Assembly (NCBI RefSeq): GCF_900119315.1
Contig: NZ_LT827010.1
Location: forward strand, 3,629,001-3,693,000
Direction: 5' to 3'
Source of the DNA: Actinoplanes sp. SE50/110
GTDB taxonomy: Bacteria; Actinomycetota; Actinomycetes; Mycobacteriales; Micromonosporaceae
Length of the DNA stretch: 64,000 bases
The translations under genes were made by a program, and so were the position numbers. The notes beneath the pieces were generated by a model. It was not told the DNA's origin. It saw only the letters and a program-made list of their open reading frames with translations, and ran no database searches. Below are positions 7,925 to 16,560 of the stretch, one piece after another; within the stretch, counting starts at the first letter, position 1; each line of letters starts with the position of its first letter.

Positions 7925-9271
7925 TCACTTCGTCGGGAGGTGGACGGTGACCACCGCACCGCCCAGCGGGGGGCCGTTGCGGACCTCGGCGGTGCCGCCG
8001 TGCGCGATCGTCACCGCCCGCACGATCGACAACCCCAGGCCGGCGCCGGTCGCCGAGGTGCGGGAGCGGTCGCCGCGGACGAAGCGTTCGAAGGCGCGGT
8101 CGAGCAACTCGTGGGGGAAGCCCGGGCCGTCGTCGGCCCATTGGATCCGGGCGCCGGCCTCCTCGGCCACGATGGTGACCTGGGCCGTCGTGGCGCCCGC
8201 GGCGCCGCTGTTGGCGGCCAGGTTGGCGAGGATCTGGCGGACGCGGCCCGGGTCGGCGTCGACGATGACCGGGTCGCCGCGGACCTCGATGCGCAGGCCG
8301 GACACCGTGGCCAGGGCGCGCTGCTCGGTGTGGGCCAGGTCGGTCAGGTCGACCGGTTCGCGGTGCACGGCGAGGGCGCCGGCGCGTTCGCGGGCGAGCA
8401 GCAGCATGTCCTCGGCCAGGCGGGTGAGGCGGGCGACCTGGTTCTGGGCGGCGAGCAGGGAGCGGCGGACCTCGGCCGGGTCGTCGACGGCGGCCAGGGC
8501 CAGGTCGAGTTCGCCGCGCAGCACCGCGATCGGGGTGCGCAGCTCGTGGCTGGCGTCGTCGACGAAGGCGCGCTCGCGGGTGAAGGCGACGGACAGCCGG
8601 GACAGCATGCCGCCCAGGGTGGCGGCGAGCCGGCCGATCTCGTCGTCGCCGGTGATCACCGGCAGCCGGCGGTCGGTGTCGAAGGTGGAGATCGCGGCGG
8701 CTTCCCGGGTGAGCAGGTCGACCGGGCGCAGGGCGGCGCGGACGAGCAGCCAGCCGAGGACGGCGAGCGCGCCGATCAGCACCGGGGTGGCGACGGCCAG
8801 GACGATCAGCTGCCGGTTGCCGGCGCTCTCGACGGTGGCCAGGGGCTGGGCGACGGCGAGGATGTCGCCGTCGCGGCCGGTGGGGCGGGCCATCAGCCGG
8901 ACCCGCAGGGCCGGCTCGTCGGGGCGCAGGTCGAGCAGGGCGACGCTCTTCACGGTGTGGTTGCGGGCGCTGCGGACCTGGTCGGGGAGCAGCAGCACCT
9001 GGCCGGACAGGGCGGCGCCGGAGGCGATCAGGGTGCCGTCCGGGGCGTACAGCTGGGCCATCGGGTCGCCGCTGACCGTGGTCAGGTCACCGGAGCGGAT
9101 GCCGGCGATCAGGTCGTCGCCCCGGCCGGCCAGGTCGGCGTCGACGGCGCCGTCGAGCTGACGGTCCAGGACGACGTAGAGCAGGGAGAGGGCGATCAGC
9201 AGCACCAGGGACGTGCCGATGCCGAACACCAGGGCGAGGCGGGTGCGCAGCGATGAGGGCACGAATCGCAC
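7925..9271 (-). CDS. sensor histidine kinase (EnvZ/PhoQ-type)
   Basis: 448 aa from GTG 9271 (GTG 9274 also possible), seven bases after a GGGGAGG ribosome binding site at 9279-9285. Membrane helix near 10-35 (LALVFGIGTSLVLLIALSLL), a periplasmic sensor loop, and a second helix (LIVLAVATPVLIGALAVLGW). A HAMP domain, an H-box (DDASHELRTPIAVLRGELDL) and N, G1 and G2 boxes (NLAANSG, WADDGPGFPHE, GAGLGLSIVRAVTIAHGG) follow. It is divergent from the OmpR-type regulator starting at 9349, separated by 77 bp. Such pairs are usually co-transcribed, so the divergent arrangement is unusual. It is probably the cognate kinase of that regulator. Stimulus unknown. Confidence 0.94.
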   Translation of the reverse strand: MRFVPSSLRTRLALVFGIGTSLVLLIALSLLYVVLDRQLDGAVDADLAGRGDDLIAGIRSGDLTTVSGDPMAQLYAPDGTLIASGAALSGQVLLLPDQVRSARNHTVKSVALLDLRPDEPALRVRLMARPTGRDGDILAVAQPLATVESAGNRQLIVLAVATPVLIGALAVLGWLLVRAALRPVDLLTREAAAISTFDTDRRLPVITGDDEIGRLAATLGGMLSRLSVAFTRERAFVDDASHELRTPIAVLRGELDLALAAVDDPAEVRRSLLAAQNQVARLTRLAEDMLLLARERAGALAVHREPVDLTDLAHTEQRALATVSGLRIEVRGDPVIVDADPGRVRQILANLAANSGAAGATTAQVTIVAEEAGARIQWADDGPGFPHELLDRAFERFVRGDRSRTSATGAGLGLSIVRAVTIAHGGTAEVRNGPPLGGAVVTVHLPTK

Positions 9272-9348
9272 CACGGCACCTCCCCGGTCGTCACGATCCT
9301 CGCACACGGCTCGTTGGGCCGGTTGATGCGACGCCATATGCTGGACCG

Positions 9349-10023
9349 ATGCGGATCTTGATCGCCGAGGACGACCCGGCGATGGCCGCCATGCTCCAAC
9401 GGGCGTTCGAGCGGGCCGGCTACGCCGTCGACGCCGTCGCCACCGGGACCGACGCGGTGTGGGCGATCACCGAGACCGACTTCGACGCGGCGGTCCTGGA
9501 CGTGATGATCCCGGAGCCGGACGGGATCGAGGTGTGCCGGCAGATCCGGGCCCGGGACCGCTGGGTGCCGGTGCTGATGCTGACCGCCCGGGACGGCACC
9601 GGGGACAAGGTCCGGGGTCTCGACGCGGGCGCCGACGACTATCTGACCAAGCCGTTCGCGCTGGACGAGCTGATGGCCCGGGTCCGCGCCCTGCTGCGCC
9701 GCGAGCCGGCCCAGCGTCCGGCCGTGCTGCGCGTCGGCGACCTGGAGCTGGATCCGGCCGGGCGGACGGTGCGCCGCGGCGAGAACCGGATCCCGCTGTC
9801 GGCGAAGGAGTTCGCCCTGCTGCACGAGCTGATGCGGCGGGCGGGGGAGACGCTGAGCCGCACCCATCTCATCGAGCACGTCTGGGATTTCGCGTACGAC
9901 GGTGGCTCCAACGTGGTCGACGTCTACGTCCGCTATCTGCGCGACAAGGTCGACCGCCCGTTCGGTCGGGACAGCATCCGTACCATCCGCGGTGCCGGCT
10001 ACCTGCTCGATCCGGAGGCGTGA
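9349..10023 (+). CDS. OmpR/PhoB-family response regulator
   Basis: 224 aa from ATG 9349. Receiver: MRILIAEDDPAMAAML, phospho-acceptor Asp in AAVLDVMIPEPDGIEVC, Thr in VLMLTARDG, Lys in DDYLTKPFALDEL. The winged-helix DNA-binding domain runs from VLRVGDLELDPAGRTVRRG through IPLSAKEFALLHELMRR to SNVVDVYVRYLRDKVDRPFG. The 77-bp gap to the divergent kinase gene should hold both promoters; CATATG at 9336-9341 resembles a -10 element. Neighbouring genes (M1 aminopeptidase downstream at 25 bp) may be under its control or co-transcribed with it; this is inference from spacing. Confidence 0.95.
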   Translation: MRILIAEDDPAMAAMLQRAFERAGYAVDAVATGTDAVWAITETDFDAAVLDVMIPEPDGIEVCRQIRARDRWVPVLMLTARDGTGDKVRGLDAGADDYLTKPFALDELMARVRALLRREPAQRPAVLRVGDLELDPAGRTVRRGENRIPLSAKEFALLHELMRRAGETLSRTHLIEHVWDFAYDGGSNVVDVYVRYLRDKVDRPFGRDSIRTIRGAGYLLDPEA

Positions 10024-10047
10024 GCGTCGCCGTCGTAGGGTGGGCGG

Positions 10048-12477
10048 ATGTCGCTGACCCTGGGGGAGGCCCGCGCCCGGGCCGCCATGCTCGCCGATGT
10101 CTCCTACGACCTGGCGCTGGACCTGACCTCGCCGGACGACTTCGGCAGCCGGGTGACGGTGCGGTTCCGGACCACCGGCGGTTCGACCTTCCTGGAGCTG
10201 CACGGGGCCGTGGCGCCCACGGTGACGCTGGACGGGGCGGCGCTGCTCACCGCGTACGACGGCAATCGGATCCGGCTTGAAGATCTTTCCCCGGGGACCC
10301 ACGAGGTGGTCGTGGACGCCCGGCTGCGCTACGTCAGCGACGGCGCGGGGCTGCACGCGTTCACCGATCCGGCCGACGGCGAGCGGTATCTCGGCGGCTA
10401 CCTGGGGTTGGACGTGACGCAGCGGCTGTTCGCCTGCTTCGACCAGCTCGATCTCAAGGCGCCGATCACGGTGGCGGTGACCGCCGACCCGGCGTGGACG
10501 GTGCTGTCGAACGGGCTGCCGGTCGCCTCCGCGCAGGGGCGGTGGCGGTTCGCGACCACCCCGCCGATCCCGTGCGACCAGTTCGTCGTGGTGGCCGGGC
10601 CGTTGCACTCGGTCCGCTGGGAGCATCGCGGGGTGCCGATGGGCTGGCACGTGCGCCGCTCGCTCGCCGCGCAGCTCGACCGGGACGTCGCCGAGCTGCG
10701 CCGGATCACCGAGGCGTGCTTCGACCACTTCGCCGAGATCTTCGTGGAGCCGTTCCCGTTCGACTCCTACGACCAGGTGTTCGTGCCCGAGCTGAACTGG
10801 GGCGCGATGGAGAATCCGGGCTGCGTCACGGTGAACGAGTACCTGCTGCCCCGCCAGCGGGTCACCGACGACGACCGGCGCCGGCAGGCGATGGTGATCG
10901 CGCACGAGATGTCCCACATGTGGTTCGCGAACCTGGTCTCCCCGGTCTGGTGGGAGGACGCCTGGCTCAACGAGTCGTTCGCCGACTACATGGGTTTCGA
11001 GGTGGCCGAGAACGTCGCCGGGCATCCGGGTGCGCGGGTGGCCTTCGAGTCGGCGTTCAAGCCGGGCGCCTACCTCGCCGACCGGCGCCGCTCCACCCAC
11101 CCGGTGGCGCCGCGCGCCGAGCAGGTGCCGGACGCCGCCACCGGCGGGACCATCTTCGATCAGATCTCGTACGGCAAGGGCAACGCCGTCCTCCGGCAAC
11201 TGGTCACCTGGCTCGGCCGGGACGCCTTCCTGGCCGGCGTCAACGCGCACCTGAGCGCCCACCGGTTCGGCAACGCCACCCTCGACGACCTGCTGACCGC
11301 CCTCGACGCCGCCTCTCCACGCGACGTGCGCGCCTGGGCCGACGGGTGGCTGCGGCGCTCCGGCCACGACACGATCCGGGTGACCCGGGACGGCGACGTG
11401 CCGGTGCTGACCCGCGACGGGGTGCGGCCGCACCGGTTCACGGTCACCGCGTACACGTCGTCGCTGCAGCCGGCCGGCGCCCGCCTCGTCGACCTCGCCG
11501 ACACCCCGCTGGCGCTGCCCGACTTCGCCGGTCTGGCCGTCGTGCCCAACGCTCACGGCGAGACCTTTGCCAAGGTCGACTTCGACGAGCTGTCGTACGC
11601 CGTGATCACCCGAGGCCTCACCGGCCTGCCCGACCCGCTCGCCCGGGCGGTACTGTGGGCCGCCCTGCTCGACGGCGCCACCCCCGCCGCCCACCTGGAC
11701 CTGCTGGCCCGGCACCTGCCGCACGAGCCGTCGGCCACCCTGATCTCCGCCGCTCTGGACCACACCCGGCAGCTCCTGCGCCGCCGCGACCAGCCGGGCG
11801 CCCTCGACGTGATCGCCGCCGCGTGCACCCCGGCCGGTGACCTCGACCCGCAGCGGGAGGTGGCGCTGACCCGCGGGCTGGCCTGGTCCGCCGCCGACCC
11901 CGGCATGCTGCGGCGCTGGCTGACCACGGGCAGCACCGACCGCGGTCTGGCACTCGACCCCGACCTGCGCTGGACGGTCGTTACCCGGCTGGCCGAGCTC
12001 GGCGTGTGGGACGCGACGCAGATCGAGCGGGAGCGGCGGCACGACGGCACCGCGGCCGGCGAGCTGGGGGCGCTGACCGCCCTCGCCGCCCGGCCGGACG
12101 CCGCGGCGAAAGCGGACGCCTGGGCGGCGATGACCCAGGATCCGGACATTTCGGTACGTCGTTTCCTGGCGCTCGCCGCGGGCCTGTGGACGTCGCCGCG
12201 GCGGGAGCTGGTCACACCGTACGTCGCCCGCTACGTCGCGGCGGCCCCGGCGCTGGCCGGGCGCGGGCCGGCGTTCGCGACGGCGGTCGGCCGGGCGTTC
12301 CCGGCGATCCCGCTGACCGATGCGGAGCTGGGACTCATCCGGGAGGCCCTGTCCGGCGACGTGCCGACGGTGCTGCGCCGGGCCTGGAACGACGAACTCG
12401 ACGACCGCGCGGCGGTCACAGCCAACGACGTACCCGGGACCGGTAGTCGAGGTACTTCTCGCCGAACAGTCCGGTGA
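10048..12477 (+). CDS. pepN: M1-family aminopeptidase N
   Basis: 809 aa, close to the usual actinobacterial PepN length. N-terminal beta domain (YDLALDLTSPDDFGSRVTVR), exopeptidase motif GAMENPGC, and zinc site IAHEMSHMWFANL followed by WLNESFADYMGF (HExxH-18-E). The C-terminal half is helical and carries many Asp/Ala-rich turns as in the ERAP1-like domain. It removes N-terminal residues from peptides in the cytosol. The last 20 or so codons overlap, on the opposite strand, the 3' end of the methyltransferase gene by 62 bp. The tail (after residue 785) is therefore constrained on both strands and looks unlike a normal PepN end. Confidence 0.95.
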   Translation: MSLTLGEARARAAMLADVSYDLALDLTSPDDFGSRVTVRFRTTGGSTFLELHGAVAPTVTLDGAALLTAYDGNRIRLEDLSPGTHEVVVDARLRYVSDGAGLHAFTDPADGERYLGGYLGLDVTQRLFACFDQLDLKAPITVAVTADPAWTVLSNGLPVASAQGRWRFATTPPIPCDQFVVVAGPLHSVRWEHRGVPMGWHVRRSLAAQLDRDVAELRRITEACFDHFAEIFVEPFPFDSYDQVFVPELNWGAMENPGCVTVNEYLLPRQRVTDDDRRRQAMVIAHEMSHMWFANLVSPVWWEDAWLNESFADYMGFEVAENVAGHPGARVAFESAFKPGAYLADRRRSTHPVAPRAEQVPDAATGGTIFDQISYGKGNAVLRQLVTWLGRDAFLAGVNAHLSAHRFGNATLDDLLTALDAASPRDVRAWADGWLRRSGHDTIRVTRDGDVPVLTRDGVRPHRFTVTAYTSSLQPAGARLVDLADTPLALPDFAGLAVVPNAHGETFAKVDFDELSYAVITRGLTGLPDPLARAVLWAALLDGATPAAHLDLLARHLPHEPSATLISAALDHTRQLLRRRDQPGALDVIAAACTPAGDLDPQREVALTRGLAWSAADPGMLRRWLTTGSTDRGLALDPDLRWTVVTRLAELGVWDATQIERERRHDGTAAGELGALTALAARPDAAAKADAWAAMTQDPDISVRRFLALAAGLWTSPRRELVTPYVARYVAAAPALAGRGPAFATAVGRAFPAIPLTDAELGLIREALSGDVPTVLRRAWNDELDDRAAVTANDVPGTGSRGTSRRTVR

Positions 12478-12859
12478 GATCGTCCTCCTCGTAGCGGATC
12501 ACCAGCCATCGCACCGCGAGGACCGCCAGCGGCCAGAGCGCCAGCGGCCACCAGGATCCGAGCAGCAGGGTGAGGCCGGGATAGACGACGGCCAGCCCGG
12601 TGTACATCGGATTGCGCGACAGCCGGTACGGCCCGGCGGTGATCAGCGTACGGGCGGCGTGGTGCGGCACGATCGTGGTGCGGTGCCGGATCACGGCCAC
12701 GACGCCGGCCGCGGCCAGCACGGCGCCGGCCGCGGTGATCAGCGCTCCGGCGATCGCGGTGGCCGGCCGGGCCCCGATCGGCAGCGTGACGACATGGTCG
12801 ATCGCCATGCCCGCGGCCAGGCCGGCCGCGTAGTACAGCGGGGGAGGAACGAGGATCAC
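12416..12859 (-). CDS. small membrane methyltransferase (isoprenylcysteine carboxyl methyltransferase-like)
   Basis: 147 aa from GTG 12859, preceded by GAGAGGG. Four predicted membrane helices (LYYAAGLAAGMAIDHV, AIAGALITAAGAVLAAAGVV, YTGLAVVYPGLTLLLGSW, PLALWPLAVLAVRWLVI). The family signature YRLSRNPMYTGL and the C-terminal YEEDDLTGLFGEKYLDYRSR carry the residues that bind S-adenosylmethionine in ICMT/PEMT-like proteins. Bacterial members methylate lipids, thiols or unknown small molecules. It is divergent from a TetR gene, with a perfect palindrome between them, so it is the likely target of that repressor. Its 3' end overlaps the pepN 3' end. Confidence 0.87.
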   Translation of the reverse strand: MILVPPPLYYAAGLAAGMAIDHVVTLPIGARPATAIAGALITAAGAVLAAAGVVAVIRHRTTIVPHHAARTLITAGPYRLSRNPMYTGLAVVYPGLTLLLGSWWPLALWPLAVLAVRWLVIRYEEDDLTGLFGEKYLDYRSRVRRWL

Positions 12860-12891
12860 GGCGTACCCTCTCTTCTTTTGAGTAGAGTCAA

Positions 12892-12908
12892 GCTCTATCG
12901 AATAGAGC
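12892..12908. promoter_or_regulatory. palindromic operator between TetR and methyltransferase genes
   Basis: GCTCTAT-CGA-ATAGAGC is a perfect 7-bp inverted repeat with a 3-bp centre, 14 bp before the TetR start and 33 bp before the methyltransferase start. A second, overlapping arm pair TAGAG-TCAAG-CTCTA begins at 12883. AT content here is higher than around it. TetR repressors bind such palindromes in divergent promoters; autoregulation is inferred. Confidence 0.75.
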
Positions 12909-12922
12909 ACTACAGTGAGGCG

Positions 12923-13594
12923 GTGGCTGTCAAGCGGCGATACGCGTCGGATCACCGTCAGGAGCAGGCCCGGCAGACCCGAGCGGCGATCCTCGCGGCG
13001 GCCGCCCGGCTGTTCGTCGACCCCGGATACGCGGCCACCCCGCTGACCGCGGTCGCCGCCGAGGCCGGCGTCGCGGTGCAGACGCTGTACAAGACCTTCC
13101 GCAGCAAACCGGCGCTGCTGTCCGCCCTGGTCGACGTCACCGTCGCCGGCGACGACGAACCGGTGGCGCTGCCCGACCGGCCGTTCGTCGCCGAGATCCG
13201 CGCACTGCCCGGCGCCCGGGCGCGACTGGAGCGCTACGCCCGGCACCTCACCGACGTCCACGCCCGCCAGGCCCAGGTGATGCTCGCCCTGGCCGCCGCC
13301 GCCACCGCCGACCCGGACGCCGCCACGATCTGGCGCAAACACCTCGCCGACCGGCGTGCCGGCATGCTGATGTTCGCCACCGCCCTGGCCGCCACCGGCG
13401 AACTGCGGCCCGGGCACACCCCCGAGACCGCCGCCGACGTGCTGTGGCTCGCGATGGACGTGCACAACTACGACTGGCTGGTCCGCCGGCGGGGCTGGCC
13501 GGTCGAGGACTTCCGGCGCTGGTACGTCGACACGGTGGCCGGGGCGCTGCTCGACCCGCTGGCGCTGAACCGTCGGCCTGACGCGCCGGCCTGA
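12923..13594 (+). CDS. TetR-family transcriptional regulator
   Basis: 223 aa from GTG 12923. N-terminal HTH: ARQTRAAILAAAARLFVDPG, TPLTAVAAEAGVAVQTLYKT, FRSKPALLSALVDVTVAGDD. The C-terminal ligand domain is all helical (LERYARHLTDVHARQAQVML; VLWLAMDVHNYDWLVRRRGW), typical of the AcrR-like branch. An ATG start is absent; the GTG is supported by GTGAGG immediately upstream, although the spacing is short. It probably represses itself and the divergent methyltransferase gene through the palindrome at 12892-12908. The last codons and stop lie inside a 13-bp tandem repeat. Confidence 0.9.
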   Translation: MAVKRRYASDHRQEQARQTRAAILAAAARLFVDPGYAATPLTAVAAEAGVAVQTLYKTFRSKPALLSALVDVTVAGDDEPVALPDRPFVAEIRALPGARARLERYARHLTDVHARQAQVMLALAAAATADPDAATIWRKHLADRRAGMLMFATALAATGELRPGHTPETAADVLWLAMDVHNYDWLVRRRGWPVEDFRRWYVDTVAGALLDPLALNRRPDAPA

Positions 13595-13625
13595 CGCGCC
13601 GGCCTGACGCGCCGGCCTGACGCGG
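13574..13625. repeat. 13-bp tandem repeat, four copies, across the TetR stop codon
   Basis: The unit CGGCCTGACGCGC occurs four times head to tail (the last copy ends in G instead of C). Every unit carries a TGA in the same relative place, and the first usable one ends the TetR gene (13592-13594). Copy-number change would alter the intergenic spacing, not the protein. Read directly from the sequence. Confidence 0.93.
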
Positions 13626-13637
13626 CGGCGTGTCCGG

Positions 13638-14630
13638 TCAGTGCCGGAGCGAAGCGGTCAGGTCGCGGGGAAGCCGGGTCAGTTCCCGCCGGTATTGCGG
13701 TGTCCGGACCGCCCTGCGGACCCGGTCGAGGGTCGCCGTCTCACCCATCGCCGGCCACAGCGAGAACAGCAGCCGGTCGCGGGTGCGCATGGTGGCGCGG
13801 TCGGCGGACGGGTCGACAGCGATGATCCGGTCGACCAGTTCGTCGAGGTACGGGTGGTTGCGTACCGGGTCGGTACCGCTGGCCCGCAGCACCGCCGAGC
13901 TGAGCACCGCGAGCTGGTCCAGCTCCGCCAGCACGCCGGTGCGGCCCAGGACCCGGCGCAGGCCGTCGACGTCGGCGCCGAACGCGGTGAACGCGTGCAC
14001 CGCGAGCGCCGGCCCGAACCGCTTGTCGCCGACGAGTTCGAGCGCCGCCGCCCAGCCCGCGGTGCGCGCGACGCCCTCGACCAGACGGCGTTTGAGCTCA
14101 CCCATGCCGTGCCGGTCCGTCGCCGCCCGGTAGCTCTTCCACCCGGCGAGAAACTCGGCGGCGTCGCCCCGGTCGGCCAGCACGGCGGCGATGTCCCGGT
14201 GGCCCTTCCAGCCGGTGTCGCCCCGGATCCGGTCGGCAGCCGCCCGGGCCGCACCGAGGTCGTCGTCGGCGAGCCGATTGAGCACCCGCTGGCGGCCGAT
14301 GCCGCAGGACGCCGGCAGATGCGGCAGAAGCGCTGCGACGTCGTCGTCGGTGAGGGCGCCGACCGCGAGCAGTGCGCAGGCCGCGTCGGCCAGCGAGAAC
14401 CCGCCGCGCCGCCGGAGCAGGTCCACCTCGGCGCGGTACGACCGTACCGGTCCGAGGCTGCGCGTGACCGTGAACGGTCCGTCGCCGTCCGCCGGGAGGC
14501 GGTCCTCCAGTTCGCGGAGCACGATCCCGCGCGCGGCGATCAGGGCGACCGGCGTCGAAGGGCCCGGGCTGCTCTTCTCGTCGATGCCGACCGCCGTCAG
14601 GCCCTCGATCAGTACGTCGAGAAGCGTCAT
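13638..14630 (-). CDS. hypothetical protein, helical, about 330 aa
   Basis: 330 aa from ATG 14630 (MTLLDVLIEGLTAVGIDEKS). I do not recognise a family. The protein is Leu/Ala/Arg/Asp rich and mostly helical. Segments such as FSLADAACALLAVGALTDDD, VAALLPHLPASCGIGRQRVL and DLGAARAAADRIRGDTGWKG suggest HEAT/ARM-like or TPR-like helical repeats. A run RDIAAVLADRGDAAEFLAGW follows. No signal peptide, membrane helix or catalytic motif is evident. It is convergent with the TetR gene and not closely linked to another leftward gene. Coding status is supported by strong third-position GC and by length. Confidence 0.7.
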   Translation of the reverse strand: MTLLDVLIEGLTAVGIDEKSSPGPSTPVALIAARGIVLRELEDRLPADGDGPFTVTRSLGPVRSYRAEVDLLRRRGGFSLADAACALLAVGALTDDDVAALLPHLPASCGIGRQRVLNRLADDDLGAARAAADRIRGDTGWKGHRDIAAVLADRGDAAEFLAGWKSYRAATDRHGMGELKRRLVEGVARTAGWAAALELVGDKRFGPALAVHAFTAFGADVDGLRRVLGRTGVLAELDQLAVLSSAVLRASGTDPVRNHPYLDELVDRIIAVDPSADRATMRTRDRLLFSLWPAMGETATLDRVRRAVRTPQYRRELTRLPRDLTASLRH

Positions 14631-14865
14631 GGCTCGGCAGTCTGGCACTTTCGCCGGGTCCCGGCCACCGCTGCCGGCGCCTCGATCCGCTGGATGCGCC
14701 CGGCGGACGATCCGCGGGGAAGCCGACACCTGGGGTCAGCGTGCGGTAGGCCACCGGTAGCCGAGCCCGCCGCCAGCAAGGCGACGCCACCGCGTTGCCC
14801 GATCAGGTAGATGACAGCCGGCCGAGGCAACAGTTTCCCGTTGTCCGGCGTTGCGTTGATTCCGC

Positions 14866-15633
14866 ATGAGCATCATCGTGAAAAGGCTCGACCGGGCGGC
14901 ATCCGGGCCGCGGGAGCCGCGGCCGGTGAAGATGGCGGTCTGCGGGATAGGCACCGTGGTGCTCGCCGCGACAGTCGCGCTTGCGGCAGCGGTGCCGGGC
15001 GAATGGGTGACCTCGACCGGAGCCCGGCACCAATGGAACTACCCGCTGGTGATGTGGCCACTGTTGCTGGCGCTGATCGTTGCGGGCCTGGTGATGACAG
15101 CCAGCTGGCGATGGGCTCGCCCGGCAGCCGTCGCCGCGGTCATCGTGGCAGCTCAGGTGGCTGGCTATGGCCTGGTCTCGGTCCGCAGCTGGTTCGACCT
15201 CGCCGCGACGGCACGCGTGGACGGCCTGGATCAGGAGAACCTGCCCACGGTCGTCACGCTGGCCGCCGTCGTCATGGCCGCTGCCGCCGCCGCGGCCGTC
15301 TTGGCCGCTGCAGCGGCGTGGCAGGAACCGGCCCGCGGCCGCTCAGGACTGGCACCGAAGCGTCCCGGATACCTGGCGGTCGGGGCGGCGGTGGTGACGC
15401 TGCCATCGCTGGCCGCGACAATCATGACCGTTCCAGACTTCGTCTCAGCGGGCTGGGAGACTTCACTGACGTGCTTGCTGCCGTGGGGTGCGAGCATTGC
15501 CGCGATCGCCTGGCTGCGAGGCCGATCGGCGACTACGGCCGGTGTAACCGTCGTAGCGTCCGCCGTGCTCGTCGTCGCGTCCACTATCGCCATGCATCGG
15601 ACGGGACACATGTACCCGCCGACGAGTGACTGA
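14866..15633 (+). CDS. hypothetical integral membrane protein
   Basis: 255 aa. About six hydrophobic helices: VCGIGTVVLAATVALAAAV, MWPLLLALIVAGLVMTASW, AAVAAVIVAAQVAGYGLVSV, VVTLAAVVMAAAAAAAVLAA, LAVGAAVVTLPSLAATIMTV, and AGVTVVASAVLVVASTIAMH. The N-terminal 20 residues are basic and hydrophilic. No known domain is recognised. Alternative start ATG at 14932 (MAVCGIG) would remove the basic tail. The 235 bp upstream contain no other gene that I can support. Confidence 0.65.
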   Translation: MSIIVKRLDRAASGPREPRPVKMAVCGIGTVVLAATVALAAAVPGEWVTSTGARHQWNYPLVMWPLLLALIVAGLVMTASWRWARPAAVAAVIVAAQVAGYGLVSVRSWFDLAATARVDGLDQENLPTVVTLAAVVMAAAAAAAVLAAAAAWQEPARGRSGLAPKRPGYLAVGAAVVTLPSLAATIMTVPDFVSAGWETSLTCLLPWGASIAAIAWLRGRSATTAGVTVVASAVLVVASTIAMHRTGHMYPPTSD

Positions 15634-15689
15634 GCAGCCGGTCGCCAGGCGTCGGAAATAGGGTCGTACCGGTTGTGTCGGGTGGTGGG

Positions 15690-16394
15690 TCAGGGCAGCG
15701 CTGCCTGAGGGCCGGCTGTTGGCGCGGCGGTTATCGGTGCCGCGTCCGACACCCCCTTGATGAGGAGGTAGCCCACCATCCACAACTCGCCCGCCGTGGC
15801 GGGCATGGTGAGCGCGGAGACGACGCTGGAGTGGGCGGGGGCGAGCGATGATGTGATGACGCTGATCGGGTATCCGAGGCCGCCGCCGATGAGGAGCCAT
15901 CCGAGTGGGCGTGGCATGTAGCCCGACCGGATCACCAGCCATCCCATCGGTATCAGCCACAGTCCGAAGAAGAGGCCTGACAGGCTGAACGCTGCCGTGT
16001 TGAGGTGGTAGAGCAGCAGCGCCTGGTGTGCTGATGTCGCGTCGTTGTGGAGAGCCACGTCGAGTGCGGTGGTCGAGAACATCACGGCGACCAGGATCGT
16101 CACGCAGTTCACCAGCCCGAAGCCGGCGATCGAGCCGGCGGCGACGGGCTGGACCGGTCGGAACAGCTTCCAGAAGCACACTGCTGTGGCGGCCTGGGCG
16201 AGCACCATGGCGAGGTCCGCGACGATGCCGAGGCGGGCGAGCCGTTCGTGTGTGATGAGGCTTGCGGCGGTTGCGGCCGCGTCGTCGGGAATGTACAGCC
16301 GGTCGCGGATCAGCAGGAATCCGAGCATGCCGGAGAGGGCGAGGCCGAGGTAGGCCAGCCCGGTGATCCGGGCCATGCGTTTCGTAGTGGTCAT
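15690..16394 (-). CDS. DUF4386 family membrane protein
   Basis: 234 aa from ATG 16394 (MTTTKRMARITGLAYLGLAL). Six to seven membrane helices. The segments RMARITGLAYLGLALSGMLG, NTAAFSLSGLFFGLWLIPMG and PRPLGWLLIGGGLGYPISVI match DUF4386 proteins, a family of small integral membrane proteins of unknown function often next to stress regulators. Upstream in-frame codons to 16604 encode a basic, low-complexity stretch unlike the family, so they are treated as leader. A good sigma-70-like promoter lies inside an 18-bp inverted repeat at 16561-16627, giving a leader of about 180 nt. Confidence 0.82.
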   Translation of the reverse strand: MTTTKRMARITGLAYLGLALSGMLGFLLIRDRLYIPDDAAATAASLITHERLARLGIVADLAMVLAQAATAVCFWKLFRPVQPVAAGSIAGFGLVNCVTILVAVMFSTTALDVALHNDATSAHQALLLYHLNTAAFSLSGLFFGLWLIPMGWLVIRSGYMPRPLGWLLIGGGLGYPISVITSSLAPAHSSVVSALTMPATAGELWMVGYLLIKGVSDAAPITAAPTAGPQAALP

Positions 16395-16560
16395 GACGGT
16401 GCTCCAGGACGGTGAGGGGTAGCGGTGCCGGGCGTCGGTCGAGTGGCGTCTGGTACAGGAAGACCGCGTCGAGGGGCAGGTCGAAGACCTGGGCTGGCCA
16501 GTCAACGGGACTGATTCGTCGTCGTCCGGATGCGACGCCTCAGTGCCCATACGACCCCTA

